Assembly (NCBI GenBank): GCA_003170275.1
Contig: PNAM01000016.1
Coordinates: 1 to 64,000, forward strand
DNA length: 64,000 nucleotides
Direction: 5' to 3'
Origin: Myxococcales bacterium
GTDB lineage: Bacteria; Myxococcota_A; Polyangia; Palsa-1104
Shown here: positions 8,762 through 16,802 of the stretch, piece by piece
Position numbering within the stretch: the stretch's first letter is position 1
Layout: every line of letters begins with the position of its first letter
The notes under the pieces: generated by a model
Database searches by the model: none
What the model saw: only the letters and a program-made list of their open reading frames with translations
What the model was told of the DNA's origin: nothing
Position numbers and translations under genes: made by a program

Positions 8762-9016
8762 ATGCCCGCCCGGATCCTCACGCTCCTAGCCGCGCTAGCC
8801 CTCCCCTGCGCTCCCGCGCTGGCCAAGAAACCGCCCAAGCCGGACGCTCCGACCGCAGCCAAGCTCATGACCTTCGAAGACGATCAAGTAGAAGGCGATC
8901 GCACCCTGCCGCAAATGGAGCTCATCGGCGTGCACACGAGCGGCACGCACGAGTCGCTCATTCGCATCCGCACTACGTTCGTCCCGGAAATGCTCAAGTC
9001 GGCCAACGAGATCTGA
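8762..9016 (+). CDS. Small exported protein, FEDD...VEGD type
   Basis: 84 residues. The start is fixed by a strong AGGAGG (8749-8754) seven bases before the ATG. A cleavable signal peptide (LLAALALPCAPALA) precedes a lysine-rich mature start and the acidic motif LMTFEDDQVEGD. The C-terminal half has the pattern IRIRTTFVPEMLKSANEI. The layout recalls very small periplasmic proteins such as CglF in myxobacterial gliding, which would fit the GltJ-like gene in this window. I could not confirm that similarity and would not name the gene on it. It stands 67 bases after the membrane protein gene and 19 bases before the convergent MarR gene. Confidence 0.7.
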   Translation: MPARILTLLAALALPCAPALAKKPPKPDAPTAAKLMTFEDDQVEGDRTLPQMELIGVHTSGTHESLIRIRTTFVPEMLKSANEI

Positions 9017-9035
9017 TCGACCCGCAGCTCCCAGC

Positions 9036-9542
9036 TCAGCCGCGACCGGTCTTCGGCCGGCGCGGCGTGTCGTCGTCGAACATCATGCCGGGATCCTGAT
9101 CGGCCACTTCCATCGTCTCGCTCAGGTGATTGAGCAGCGTCGACAGCCGAGTCCGCTCGCGCGCCGGCAGCTTCTCGATGCCGAAGATCAACTTCTCCTG
9201 CGCGGCGTCGGGTGCGCGGCGCAACAGCTCGCGCCCCTCCTTGGTCAGCGACAGGACCAGCCGCCGCGCGTCGTCCGGCGAGGCGGTGCGCTCGACCAGC
9301 CCGCGGTCCACCATCTTCGAGACCACCACCGACACCGTGCTCTGATGGGTGCGCGTGCGCTCGGCAAGCTCGTTGAGCGACAGAGACGGGGAGCGCGCCA
9401 GGGTCTGCAGCACGAACAGCTGGGCGCCGCTCAGGCCGACGCGCTGCTCGGCGGCGCGCGACGACTCACGGAGCACGCGCACAATGCGGCGGAATGAATC
9501 GAGAATACTCTGCACGTCGGTGATCCGCTTTTGCATTGGCAC
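9036..9542 (-). CDS. MarR-family transcriptional regulator
   Basis: 168 residues from a GTG at 9542; the ATG at 9536 would give 166. The winged helix-turn-helix is clear: LSGAQLFVLQTLARSPSLSLNELAERT, then a recognition helix region HQSTVSVVVSKMVDRGLVERT and the wing SPDDARRLVLSLT with the family's D-x-R turn. Long N- and C-terminal helices would form the dimer. MarR proteins usually repress a neighbouring gene and release DNA on binding a small phenolic or oxidised ligand. It is divergent from the Pal-like lipoprotein across an 82-base AT-rich gap that could hold its operator, although I found no convincing palindrome there. Confidence 0.9.
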   Translation of the reverse strand: MPMQKRITDVQSILDSFRRIVRVLRESSRAAEQRVGLSGAQLFVLQTLARSPSLSLNELAERTRTHQSTVSVVVSKMVDRGLVERTASPDDARRLVLSLTKEGRELLRRAPDAAQEKLIFGIEKLPARERTRLSTLLNHLSETMEVADQDPGMMFDDDTPRRPKTGRG

Positions 9543-9555
9543 CCATTTAATAATA

Positions 9556-9585
9556 CTGGATCGTAAGAATGGTTCCCCATATAAT
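9556..9585 (+). promoter_or_regulatory. Candidate sigma70-type promoter of pal-like gene
   Basis: A perfect TATAAT lies at 9580-9585 inside an AT-rich island that is unusual for this window. Upstream is only a weak -35, CTGGAT at 9556-9561, with an 18-base spacer. The expected start of transcription would be near 9592, leaving about 33 bases before the ATG at 9625, which has GGAGGT at 9611-9616. Confidence 0.45.
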
Positions 9586-9624
9586 TCGTATCATATCGCA
9601 CGAACCCGCGGGAGGTGGGTCCAC

Positions 9625-10140
9625 ATGAAACGCATCACCATGACGCTTCCGTTGTTGATGGTGTTTGGCTGCGCGCACCCGGCGCAGGAAGTGAAACCGA
9701 CCACCCCGCCGACCTCGACCTCGGGCGCGGGCAGCGGATCCAAGGAGGTCGCCACCAACCAGGGCGATCCCAACGCCGGGGCCGACAGCGCGGGCGACTG
9801 CAACGCCGTGCGCGTCCACTTCGCGCTCGACTCGACCGACATCGCCGACGGCGACAAGGGGTTGCTCGAGCGCTCCGCGCAGTGCCTCAAGCAGGACAAG
9901 AAGCTGCACGTGACCATCGAGGGCAACGCGGACGAGCGCGGCACCGAGGAGTACAACCTGGCGCTCGGCGACAAGCGCGCGCAGGCGGTGTCGCAGTACC
10001 TCGAGCGATTGGGCGCGTCGGGCCAGCAGATCAAAACGGTCAGCTACGGCAAGGAGCAGCCCGAGTGCACCGAGCACAACGAGAACTGCTGGTCGCAGAA
10101 TCGCCGCGCGGCCGTCAAGCCCACCGCCGCCTCCAAGTAG
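9625..10140 (+). CDS. Pal-like OmpA-domain lipoprotein
   Basis: 171 residues. The signal peptide ends in the lipobox VFGC, giving a lipidated Cys at about residue 16. A Thr/Ser/Gly-rich linker follows, then an OmpA/MotB peptidoglycan-binding domain from about 65. The binding motif appears as GNADERGTEEYNLALGDKRA, with the Asp and Arg that grip meso-diaminopimelate, and the domain ends in the expected NRRAAV. This is the Pal architecture: outer-membrane anchored by lipid and bound to the cell wall. No tol genes are adjacent. A Cys pair (ECTEHNENC) sits near the C terminus. A GGAGGT ribosome site at 9611-9616 supports the start. Confidence 0.88.
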   Translation: MKRITMTLPLLMVFGCAHPAQEVKPTTPPTSTSGAGSGSKEVATNQGDPNAGADSAGDCNAVRVHFALDSTDIADGDKGLLERSAQCLKQDKKLHVTIEGNADERGTEEYNLALGDKRAQAVSQYLERLGASGQQIKTVSYGKEQPECTEHNENCWSQNRRAAVKPTAASK

Positions 10141-10177
10141 TAGTCTCCTCCACCGCTTGCGGCTAACATGCCGCGCC

Positions 10178-11854
10178 ATGCATCCTCTCGTAGCCGTCCT
10201 GTCCGTCTCCGTCCTCGCCGGTGTCACCGCGGCGATCGCGCCGATCTCGATCCCGAAGAGCTGGACCGCGCGCGAGCGTGACGTCGCCGAGGACGTGACC
10301 GCGACGGCGCTGGCGGCGCACGTGCGCTTCTTGTCCGATGATCTGCTCGAGGGGCGCGGGGCGGGCTCGCGCGGCGACGAGCTGGCGATGAAGTACGTGG
10401 CCGCACAATACGAGCGGCTCGGGCTCAAGCCGGCGGGCGACGACGGCGGGTACCTGCAGCGCTTCGACATCGTCGGGCTCAAGTCGCAAGTGACCGCCAG
10501 GCCGGTGCTGGTGGGACCGAAGGGCCGGCTCGAGCTGAATCCGCCCGAGAACCTGATCGTCGCCGCCGGCTCGCAGAAGGACGCGGCCAAGCTCAGCGAC
10601 GTGGAGGTGGTGTTCGCCGGCTACGGCATCACCGCGCCCGAGCAGAAGTGGGACGACTTCAAGGACGTGGACGTGCGCGGCAAGGTGCTGCTGATGATGA
10701 ACAACGATCCGGAAGGCGATCCGGCGCTGTTCGGCGGCAAGACGCGCTTGTACTACGGGCGCTGGACCTACAAGTACGAAGAGGCGGCGCGCAAGGGGGC
10801 GGCGGGCGTGATCCTGATCCACACCACGCCGTCGGCGGGCTATCCGTGGCAGGTGGTGCAGACCAGCTGGAACGGCGAGGAGTTCGAGCTGCCGGCGGCC
10901 GGCGAGCCGCGCCTGCAGGTCAAGATGTGGGCGACGGAGGACGCGGCGCGCGAGCTCACCAAGCTGGGCGGCTTCGATCTCGACGAGCTGCGCAAGCGCG
11001 CCGAGAGCCGCGAGTTCAAGCCGGTGCCGCTGGGCGTCAAGCTGTCGGTCGCGCTCAAGACGCAGGTGCGCACGCAGAAGACCGCCAACGTGCTCGGCGT
11101 GCTGGAGGGCGCGGACAAGAAGCTGTCGAAGGAGCTGGTGGTCTACTCGGCGCATCACGATCACCTGGGCGTCAAGGAGCCGAAGAACGGCGACGCGATC
11201 TACAACGGCGCGCTCGACAACGCCTCGGGCGTGGCCGCGCTGCTCGCCGCCGCCGACGGGCTGGCCGAGGCCAAGCCGCGCCCGAAGCGCTCGATCCTGT
11301 TCGCCGCGGTGGGCGTCGAGGAGTCGGGGCTGCTCGGGTCGGCGTATTTCTGCCAGCACCCGATCGTGCCCGCCGGGCGGATCGCCGCCAACATCAACAT
11401 CGACGGCATCAACATCTGGGGACGCACGCGCGACGTCGAGTTCACCGGGCTCGGCAAGTCGTCGATCGACTCGATCGTGATCGCCGTCGCCAAGGCGCAG
11501 GGGCGCACGGTCACGCCCGACCAGTTCCCCGACCGCGGGCACTTCTACCGCTCGGACCAGTTCTCGTTCGCGCGCATCGGCGTGCCGGCCTGCTACGTGG
11601 GGCGCGGCATGGACTTCGTCGGGCGCGAGCCGGGCTGGGGCCGCAAGCGCGTCGAGGAATACGTGCAGACGCGGTATCATCAGCCGAGCGATCAGATGGA
11701 TGCGAGCTGGAACCTGGAGGGCGCGGTGGACGACGTGCGCCTGTTGGCGGTAGTGGGATTGCGCGTCGCCGACGCGCCGTCGATGCCCAGCTGGAACGCG
11801 GGCGATGAATTCGAAGCCGCGCGCAAGCGTGCGCTCGAGGAGGTCTCGAAATGA
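10178..11854 (+). CDS. M28-family metallopeptidase with PA domain
   Basis: 558 residues from the ATG at 10178 (a TTG at 10157 is also open). A signal or anchor segment (VAVLSVSVLAGVTAAIA) leads to a protease-associated region (about 130-240, with FAGYGITAPEQKWDDF and GKVLLMM). The di-zinc peptidase domain follows. The ligands are recognisable in order: His in YSAHHDHLG, bridging Asp in ALDNASGVA, catalytic Glu-Glu in GVEESGLLGS, Asp in ININIDG and a final His in YHQPSDQ. The family are aminopeptidases and carboxypeptidases acting outside the cytoplasm. The stop overlaps the next start (ATGA), pairing it with a small lipoprotein. Confidence 0.92.
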   Translation: MHPLVAVLSVSVLAGVTAAIAPISIPKSWTARERDVAEDVTATALAAHVRFLSDDLLEGRGAGSRGDELAMKYVAAQYERLGLKPAGDDGGYLQRFDIVGLKSQVTARPVLVGPKGRLELNPPENLIVAAGSQKDAAKLSDVEVVFAGYGITAPEQKWDDFKDVDVRGKVLLMMNNDPEGDPALFGGKTRLYYGRWTYKYEEAARKGAAGVILIHTTPSAGYPWQVVQTSWNGEEFELPAAGEPRLQVKMWATEDAARELTKLGGFDLDELRKRAESREFKPVPLGVKLSVALKTQVRTQKTANVLGVLEGADKKLSKELVVYSAHHDHLGVKEPKNGDAIYNGALDNASGVAALLAAADGLAEAKPRPKRSILFAAVGVEESGLLGSAYFCQHPIVPAGRIAANINIDGINIWGRTRDVEFTGLGKSSIDSIVIAVAKAQGRTVTPDQFPDRGHFYRSDQFSFARIGVPACYVGRGMDFVGREPGWGRKRVEEYVQTRYHQPSDQMDASWNLEGAVDDVRLLAVVGLRVADAPSMPSWNAGDEFEAARKRALEEVSK

Positions 11855-12270
11855 GGTACGCAGTCGTGCTGTTGTTGGCGCTCAGCGGTTGCGGCGACAC
11901 GGTCGCCACAGCGCCGGTGGCGATCAAGTTCTCCAACTCGAACGCCATGCCCGGCGTCGGCATCGGCTACAACGCGCCCGACGGCGTCGCCACCATGACC
12001 GTCGACGGCGTCATGCTCGACTCGAAAGCAGGCGGCGCCGAGCTGCTGGTCCTGCTCGACGCGCCCACCACCGGCCAGGTCAACATCGGCGAGCACCACC
12101 TCGATATCGAATACTCGGTCGGCGCCGCCGGCTGGGCGTCGAACTCCGGCTCGGTGACCTTCACCTCGCTCGCGCCCTACGACGTCACCTTTAACAACGT
12201 CGAGATGATCGGCGCCACCGCCGCCGGCACGGGCGCGTTCTTCCTCAACGGCAGCGCCGTCTTCAAGTAG
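11851..12270 (+). CDS. Small lipoprotein of unknown function
   Basis: 139 residues. The signal peptide ends in LALSGC, a textbook lipobox with the lipidated Cys at about residue 14. The mature part is Gly/Ala/Thr-rich with alternating polar and hydrophobic residues, suggesting a single beta-sandwich domain; I recognise no family. It is translationally coupled to the M28 peptidase upstream, so it may be its surface partner. It converges on the lipid kinase gene and overlaps its 3' end by 8 bases. Confidence 0.8.
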   Translation: MRYAVVLLLALSGCGDTVATAPVAIKFSNSNAMPGVGIGYNAPDGVATMTVDGVMLDSKAGGAELLVLLDAPTTGQVNIGEHHLDIEYSVGAAGWASNSGSVTFTSLAPYDVTFNNVEMIGATAAGTGAFFLNGSAVFK

Positions 12271-13282
12271 TCGCGAACTCCTCGGGCACGATCAGCGTCA
12301 GCGCGCGCGGGTGGACCTCGATGTTCACGCGCGGGGTGGCGGGGAATTCTTCGCCGTCGATCTGCGCAGCGAGGGGCAGGCCGCCGTCGTGCGGGCGGAA
12401 GCGCAGCTCGATCTTGGCGGCGCTGCGGTTCTCCGAGTGCGTGACGCCGATCTTGGCCAGGCCCTCGGGCGACAGGCCGCTGCCTTCCAGATGGACCAGC
12501 GCCTTGGAGATCCAGTCGCGCTTGCCGGTGAACGGGACCACCTCGAACTTGCCGTCGTCGGGGAGCGAGCCCTGATCGAACGCCCAGGCGCCGCCGTAGA
12601 TGCGCGTCCCCTTGACGATCAGATCGGTGAGGCCGGGCCACAGCTGGATCTCGCCGTCGAGCTCGGCCTCGACGTCGAACTTGTCGTCGTCGATGTAGGA
12701 CGCGAGGAACGTGCGAAACAGCGCGCCGGCGTACACCAGCTGATCGCGCCACAGATCGCGCAGGAGCGGCACGCCCTCGATCAGCTTGCGGTCTTCGTTG
12801 CGCACCTGCAGCACGCGCGGCGAGATGCCCCACCCCGCCGAGTCGAAGAACAGGTCGTCCTTGATCACCACGTCGCCGGCGTCGACCGCGCTCAGGTGCC
12901 CGACGTCGAGCGCGCAGGTGCGGCCGGCGGCGATCACCTGCACGTTGCGCTCGAGCTCGGCTTCGTCGCTCGACAGGCCGAAGCTCTTGCCCTGATCGTT
13001 GGCGGTGCCGGTGGGCAGCATGCCCAGGCGCACCGGCCGCTTCGCCGCGAGGATGCCCTTGGCGACCTCGGCGAAGGTGCCGTCGCCGCCCATGTAGATG
13101 GCGCTGCCATGGGCGTTACCGCGCAGCGCGTCGGCGACCAGCGCGACGGTGGCGCCGCCTGGCGCGGTGGCGACGAAGTCGTGCGCCACGTTCGCCGCGT
13201 CGAGGAGCTGGCGCGCCTGCGCGATGCGCGCCGCGTTCTTGCCGCTCTGCGCGGTCGGGTTGGCCACCAGCAGGCTGCGCAT
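12263..13282 (-). CDS. Diacylglycerol kinase-family lipid kinase
   Basis: 339 residues from the ATG of MRSLLVANP; an in-frame GTG two codons earlier is also possible. The DAGK catalytic fold is shown by VANPTAQSGKN, the nucleotide loop MGGDGTFAEVAKG and GMLPTGTANDQGKS. The C-terminal half has the family's beta-sandwich signature with a late DGE (AAQIDGEEFPA). Members phosphorylate diacylglycerol, sphingosine-like lipids or undecaprenol at the inner face of the membrane. It follows tcdA by 9 bases, probably in one transcript. Confidence 0.88.
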   Translation of the reverse strand: MRSLLVANPTAQSGKNAARIAQARQLLDAANVAHDFVATAPGGATVALVADALRGNAHGSAIYMGGDGTFAEVAKGILAAKRPVRLGMLPTGTANDQGKSFGLSSDEAELERNVQVIAAGRTCALDVGHLSAVDAGDVVIKDDLFFDSAGWGISPRVLQVRNEDRKLIEGVPLLRDLWRDQLVYAGALFRTFLASYIDDDKFDVEAELDGEIQLWPGLTDLIVKGTRIYGGAWAFDQGSLPDDGKFEVVPFTGKRDWISKALVHLEGSGLSPEGLAKIGVTHSENRSAAKIELRFRPHDGGLPLAAQIDGEEFPATPRVNIEVHPRALTLIVPEEFATT

Positions 13283-13291
13283 CGCCACGCC

Positions 13292-14122
13292 CTAGCCGGC
13301 GATCGCTTTGACCACCACGCTCGCGCACGCAAGGCCGAACGCGCCGGTGACGAAGCCTGCGGTGCCGTAGATCACGCGGCGCTCTTCGCAGCCGTGCAGA
13401 TCATTGTTGCCGCCCGGGCAGACGCAACGAAAGCCGTCGCCGCCGTCGTAGGTGAGCTCGTGCGGCTCGGCGGCCGGCTCGGTCGAGTAGACCGCCTGGA
13501 TGCCGAACGCGCCCTTGAGCGGAAAGTCGTACTTCTGGCGCAGCGCGCGGCGCACCGCATCGGCCAGCTTGTCGACCTTGGTCTCCGACAGATCGACCAC
13601 GCGAATCGCGGTCGGATCCATGCGGCCCGACGCGCCGGTCGAGCACACCACTGGAATCCCGCGCGTCTTGCACGCGGCCAACAGGTGACACTTGGCGGTC
13701 ACGTTGTCGATCGCGTCGACGACGAAATCCGGCCGCGCGCCGAGCAGCTCGTCGGAGGTGCGCGCGCTGTAGAACACCGCCCGCGGATCGGCCTGCGCCT
13801 GCGGATTGATCAGCTTCACGCGCTCGGCCAGCACGGTCGACTTGGGCCGCGCTACAGCGCCCTGCACCGCCTGGATCTGCCGGTTGGCGTTGGTCACGCA
13901 CACGCGATCGAAGTCGACCAGCGTCAAGCGACCGATGCCCGAGCGGGCCAGCGCTTCGACTGCAAACGAGCCCACGCCGCCCAGCCCGACCACCATCACG
14001 TGCGCGCCGAGGAGGCGCTCCATCGCCGCGTCGCCCACCAGGCGGCCGATGCGATCGAACCGGCGATGCAGCCGGTACGCGGTCTCGCCCTCTTCGATCT
14101 CCAGCTTGTGCTCCGACGACAT
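13292..14122 (-). CDS. tcdA: tRNA threonylcarbamoyladenosine dehydratase TcdA
   Basis: 276 residues, similar in length to E. coli TcdA/CsdL. It cyclises t6A37 of tRNA to the hydantoin form (ct6A) by adenylating the side chain. The ThiF/E1-like nucleotide fold is marked by VVGLGGVGSFAVEALARSG and the following DFDRV Asp. VDAIDNVTAK and the AACKTRGIPVV segment are typical. The C-terminal part has the family's VCPGGNND loop and GTAGFVTGAFGL. It sits between the TatD nuclease (11-base gap) and the lipid kinase in a co-directional run. Confidence 0.92.
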   Translation of the reverse strand: MSSEHKLEIEEGETAYRLHRRFDRIGRLVGDAAMERLLGAHVMVVGLGGVGSFAVEALARSGIGRLTLVDFDRVCVTNANRQIQAVQGAVARPKSTVLAERVKLINPQAQADPRAVFYSARTSDELLGARPDFVVDAIDNVTAKCHLLAACKTRGIPVVCSTGASGRMDPTAIRVVDLSETKVDKLADAVRRALRQKYDFPLKGAFGIQAVYSTEPAAEPHELTYDGGDGFRCVCPGGNNDLHGCEERRVIYGTAGFVTGAFGLACASVVVKAIAG

Positions 14123-14133
14123 TGCTAGGCCCC

Positions 14134-14922
14134 TTACAGCTTGAGCAGGCGGCGGGCGTTCTCGCCGGTGTAGATGCCGAGCGCCTCGGCCGATTCTCCA
14201 CGAATCTGAGCGAGAGCCCTGACGATTGCAACGAGAAAGGCCGGCTCGTTCTCGGCCGGGCGCAGCGACTCGGGCGTCTGAAACGGCGCGTCGGTCTCGA
14301 CCAGCAGGCGCTCGCGCGGCACCACGCGTGCGGCGGCGGCGATGCGCGGGGCGTTGGTGTAGGTGACCGGGCCGGCGAACGAGAACGACAAGCCGAGCGC
14401 GACGTACGGGCGCACCAGATCGGCCGAGCCCGAGTAGCTGTGCAAGATCCCGCCGGCGCGCGGCAGGCCGTCGTCGCGCAAGATCTCGAGCGCCCTGCCC
14501 TGCGCGTGCAGGATGTGCAGCACCACCGGCAGATCGCGCGCGCGCGCCTCGGCGAGCTGCGCGCGAAAGGCGCGCTCCTGACGCTCGAGCGTGGCCTTGC
14601 GTGGGCCGAGGCCGTCGAGCCCGATCTCGCCGATCGCAACCGGCCGCGCGCGCGCCGGATCGTCGAGCACGCGCGCGAGCTGCGCGACCAGCTGGTCGGC
14701 GCGCCCGTCATCGTCCAGCTCGTCGATCAGCTGCGGGTGCACGCCGTAGGCCGCGTAGACATCCGGATGCGCGCGCACCAGCTCCTCCTCGATCGCCCAG
14801 CCGTCGGGCGACACGCCCGCGAGCAGAAAGCCGGTTACGCCCGCGGCGCGCGCGCGCACCAGCAGCTCTTCGGCTTTGACGCCGATGCGATCGTCATGCA
14901 GGTGACAGTGCGAGTCGAACAT
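14134..14922 (-). CDS. TatD-family metal-dependent hydrolase
   Basis: 262 residues from the ATG of MFDSHCHLHD; a GTG one codon upstream is also open. This is a TIM-barrel nuclease of the TatD/YcfH type. Metal ligands are visible as HCH in the first strand, E in AIGEIGLD, H in PVVLHILHA, H in GGILHSYSG and D in LLVETDAPF. Family members act as 3'-5' DNA exonucleases or related D-amino-acyl hydrolases. The ending region GENARRLL is also typical. Its start faces the divergent DUF309 gene with under 35 bases between. Confidence 0.9.
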   Translation of the reverse strand: MFDSHCHLHDDRIGVKAEELLVRARAAGVTGFLLAGVSPDGWAIEEELVRAHPDVYAAYGVHPQLIDELDDDGRADQLVAQLARVLDDPARARPVAIGEIGLDGLGPRKATLERQERAFRAQLAEARARDLPVVLHILHAQGRALEILRDDGLPRAGGILHSYSGSADLVRPYVALGLSFSFAGPVTYTNAPRIAAAARVVPRERLLVETDAPFQTPESLRPAENEPAFLVAIVRALAQIRGESAEALGIYTGENARRLLKL

Positions 14923-14952
14923 CACGGATCATGTAGCATGGGGCCACGATTG

Positions 14953-15312
14953 ATGGACGCGGACGAGCGCCACCGACTGATGGAAGAAGGTCGCCGCGCG
15001 TTCAACCGCGGCGAGTTCTACGAGTCGCACGAGTTCTGGGAAGAGGTGTGGGACGTGATCGACGACCCGGACCGCACGTGGGTGCAGGGGATGATCCAGC
15101 TCGCCACCGGCCTGCACAAGCTGCAGCGCGATCGCCCCGACGTGTGCCGCACGCTGTTCGCCAAGGCGCTCGCCAAGCTGGCCGACGCGCCCGCCACGCT
15201 CGACGGCTATGACCTCGGCAAGCTGCGCACCGACGCCACAGCCGTCCAGGCGGCGGTCGAACGCGGCGAGCGGCCCGACCCGCTCGCCGTCAAGCTGATC
15301 AAGGCAACCTAG
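14953..15312 (+). CDS. DUF309-family protein
   Basis: 119 residues from the second of two in-frame ATGs (14938 and 14953). It is a short helical protein with the DUF309 signature: FNRGEFYESHEFWEEVW near the N terminus, then WVQGMIQLATGLHKLQ and a leucine-rich tail. The conserved E-S-H-E-x-W-E pattern looks like a metal or substrate pocket, but the function is not established. It converges on the Spy-like gene, whose stop codon overlaps this one on the other strand. Confidence 0.85.
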   Translation: MDADERHRLMEEGRRAFNRGEFYESHEFWEEVWDVIDDPDRTWVQGMIQLATGLHKLQRDRPDVCRTLFAKALAKLADAPATLDGYDLGKLRTDATAVQAAVERGERPDPLAVKLIKAT

Positions 15313-15800
15313 AGCGCGGTGCGATAGGGGCCGCCTTCGGGACCGCCCTGATCGTTGCCGCGCGCGTTGCTCAGGATGGCGCGGAGGCGCTCGCGCTGCT
15401 CGGGGGTGAGGATCCCGTGGATGCGCTCGAGACCCGCCACCACCTGCGCGCGCACCTGGGCGAACGCGTCGCCGTGCTTGGCCGCTTGGGCCTCGACGGC
15501 TGGCTTGTCGAACGTCGGCGACGAGAGCGCGTCGGCGATCGCGTCCAGGCCTTCGAAGCGCGAGTAGCGCAGCTCGCCGAACGCGCGCCGCACTTCCTTG
15601 GCCACCTGCCAGATCTCCTGCTTCTGCCGGCGGTCGAGCTCGAGCTCGCGCATCACCCAGAACAGCCGCCCGGGCCCACCGAACCCCATGCGCCGCCAGT
15701 GCCCGTGCGCCGCCCCGTGCCCGCGGTGACGGAGCCTGTGAATCGCCTTCACCGCCAGAAACCCACCAATCGCGCCCATCAACACCGGATGACAAAACAT
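15309..15800 (-). CDS. Spy/CpxP-like periplasmic protein, single repeat
   Basis: 163 residues. A hydrophobic start (VLMGAIGGFLAVKA) acts as signal or anchor, followed by a His/Arg/Gly-rich segment and then a helical domain. That domain carries LELDRRQKQEIWQVAKEVRRAF and the LTxxQ-type motif LTPEQRERLRAIL that marks the Spy/CpxP family. Such proteins are periplasmic chaperones or stress-sensor inhibitors that respond to misfolding or metals, and the His-rich N-terminal part would suit metal binding. It diverges from a two-repeat relative at 15975, and the gap between them holds CpxR-type boxes. I infer regulation by the two-component pair next door. Confidence 0.75.
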   Translation of the reverse strand: MFCHPVLMGAIGGFLAVKAIHRLRHRGHGAAHGHWRRMGFGGPGRLFWVMRELELDRRQKQEIWQVAKEVRRAFGELRYSRFEGLDAIADALSSPTFDKPAVEAQAAKHGDAFAQVRAQVVAGLERIHGILTPEQRERLRAILSNARGNDQGGPEGGPYRTAL

Positions 15801-15858
15801 GTTCGCCTCCTCGTGAAGACAGGATGCGACCGCTTGGTAAATCGTGCGTTGGCCGACG

Positions 15859-15898
15859 GTAAAGTTTTGTAAAGACCGTTGGTTTTACGAAACTTTAC
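15859..15898. promoter_or_regulatory. Two mirror-image CpxR-type boxes between spy-like genes
   Basis: On the plus strand GTAAA at 15859-15863 and GTAAA at 15869-15873 are separated by 5 bases, matching the known CpxR box GTAAA-N(4-8)-GTAAA. On the minus strand the same arrangement occurs at 15898-15894 and 15888-15884, again with a 5-base spacer. The whole is therefore a near-palindrome with one box facing each divergent spy-like gene. A further single GTAAA lies at 15837-15841. The neighbouring OmpR-type regulator at 16803 is the obvious candidate binder. Confidence 0.65.
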
Positions 15899-15974
15899 GT
15901 GGGCGCAAGACGATCTTAACGGAGAGGCGCCATCCTTGGTGCAGGACTGCTACTCTCAAAAAAGGAGAACCGAG

Positions 15975-16793
15975 ATGAAACGCATTCATAAGGTCGGCTT
16001 GATCCTGGGCGCGCTGGCGGCCGTGCTGGCGTTCGGCGCGCACGCCTGGGCGCAAAAGGGCAAGGCCGGCTTCTTCCGCGGCCGCATCCAGGCGCACATC
16101 GATTCCGCGCTCGATGCCGCCAAGGCCACGCCGCCGCAGCGCGCCGCGATCGGCGCCGCCGTCGATCACGTCTTCGATGCCTTCAAGGACGGGCAGCAGA
16201 ACCACGGCGCCGAGCTGGAAGAGGCGTTGAGCCTGTTCAAGGCCGACAAGCTCGACGACGCCGCCGTGACCGCGCACCGCGCACGCCGCGAGGCCGAGGC
16301 CAAGAAGGTGGGCGACGCGATGGTGCAGGCGATCTACGACACGCACGACGCGCTCACCGCGCCGCAGCGCCAGTCGATCGTCGACTTCGTCAAGCAGCAG
16401 CACCAGCAGCACCAGGGCGGCCACGGCGGGATGCGCGAGAAGTTCATGGGCCACATGATCGACTCTCGGATCGACGCGGCGCTCGACGAGGTCAAGGCCA
16501 CTTCGGCGCAGCGCGCCACGGTGATCGCGGCCAAGGACCGAGTGCTCGCCGCGCTCCAGTCGAGCCGACAAGATCCGGGCGCCGACTTCGACAAGGCGCT
16601 GGCGCTGTTCGCCTCCGACAAGATCGACGGCACGCAGGTCGAGGCGATGCGCGCCGAGCACCTGGCCAAGATCCGCAAGGTCGCCGACACCATCGTGCAG
16701 GCGATCTCCGACGTGCACGCCTCGCTCTCGGCCGCGCAGCGCAACACGCTGGTCGACTGGGTGCGCACCCACCAGCACGAGCATCACGGGTAA
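15975..16793 (+). CDS. Exported Spy/CpxP-like protein with duplicated domain
   Basis: 272 residues. RBS AAAGGAGA at 15961-15968 fixes the ATG. The signal peptide ends in AHAWA. The mature protein is an internal duplication of about 115 residues: repeat 1 starts at GFFRGRIQAHIDSALDAAKA and repeat 2 at KFMGHMIDSRIDAALDEVKA. Each contains an (A/T)xxQRA motif, a lone LF-x-x-DK turn, a KVxDxxVQAIxDxH segment and a late AxQR. The repeats are joined by a His/Gln/Gly-rich linker, and a second His cluster ends the protein, both plausible metal sites. It lies 9 bases upstream of the response-regulator gene, so the sensor system and its periplasmic target are co-transcribed. Confidence 0.75.
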   Translation: MKRIHKVGLILGALAAVLAFGAHAWAQKGKAGFFRGRIQAHIDSALDAAKATPPQRAAIGAAVDHVFDAFKDGQQNHGAELEEALSLFKADKLDDAAVTAHRARREAEAKKVGDAMVQAIYDTHDALTAPQRQSIVDFVKQQHQQHQGGHGGMREKFMGHMIDSRIDAALDEVKATSAQRATVIAAKDRVLAALQSSRQDPGADFDKALALFASDKIDGTQVEAMRAEHLAKIRKVADTIVQAISDVHASLSAAQRNTLVDWVRTHQHEHHG

Positions 16794-16802
16794 GCTCCGC
16801 CA

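Noticed and set aside
9543..9624. MarR palindromic operator in the divergent gap
   Set aside because: The region is AT-rich and suggestive, but I could not find a symmetric site better than chance.
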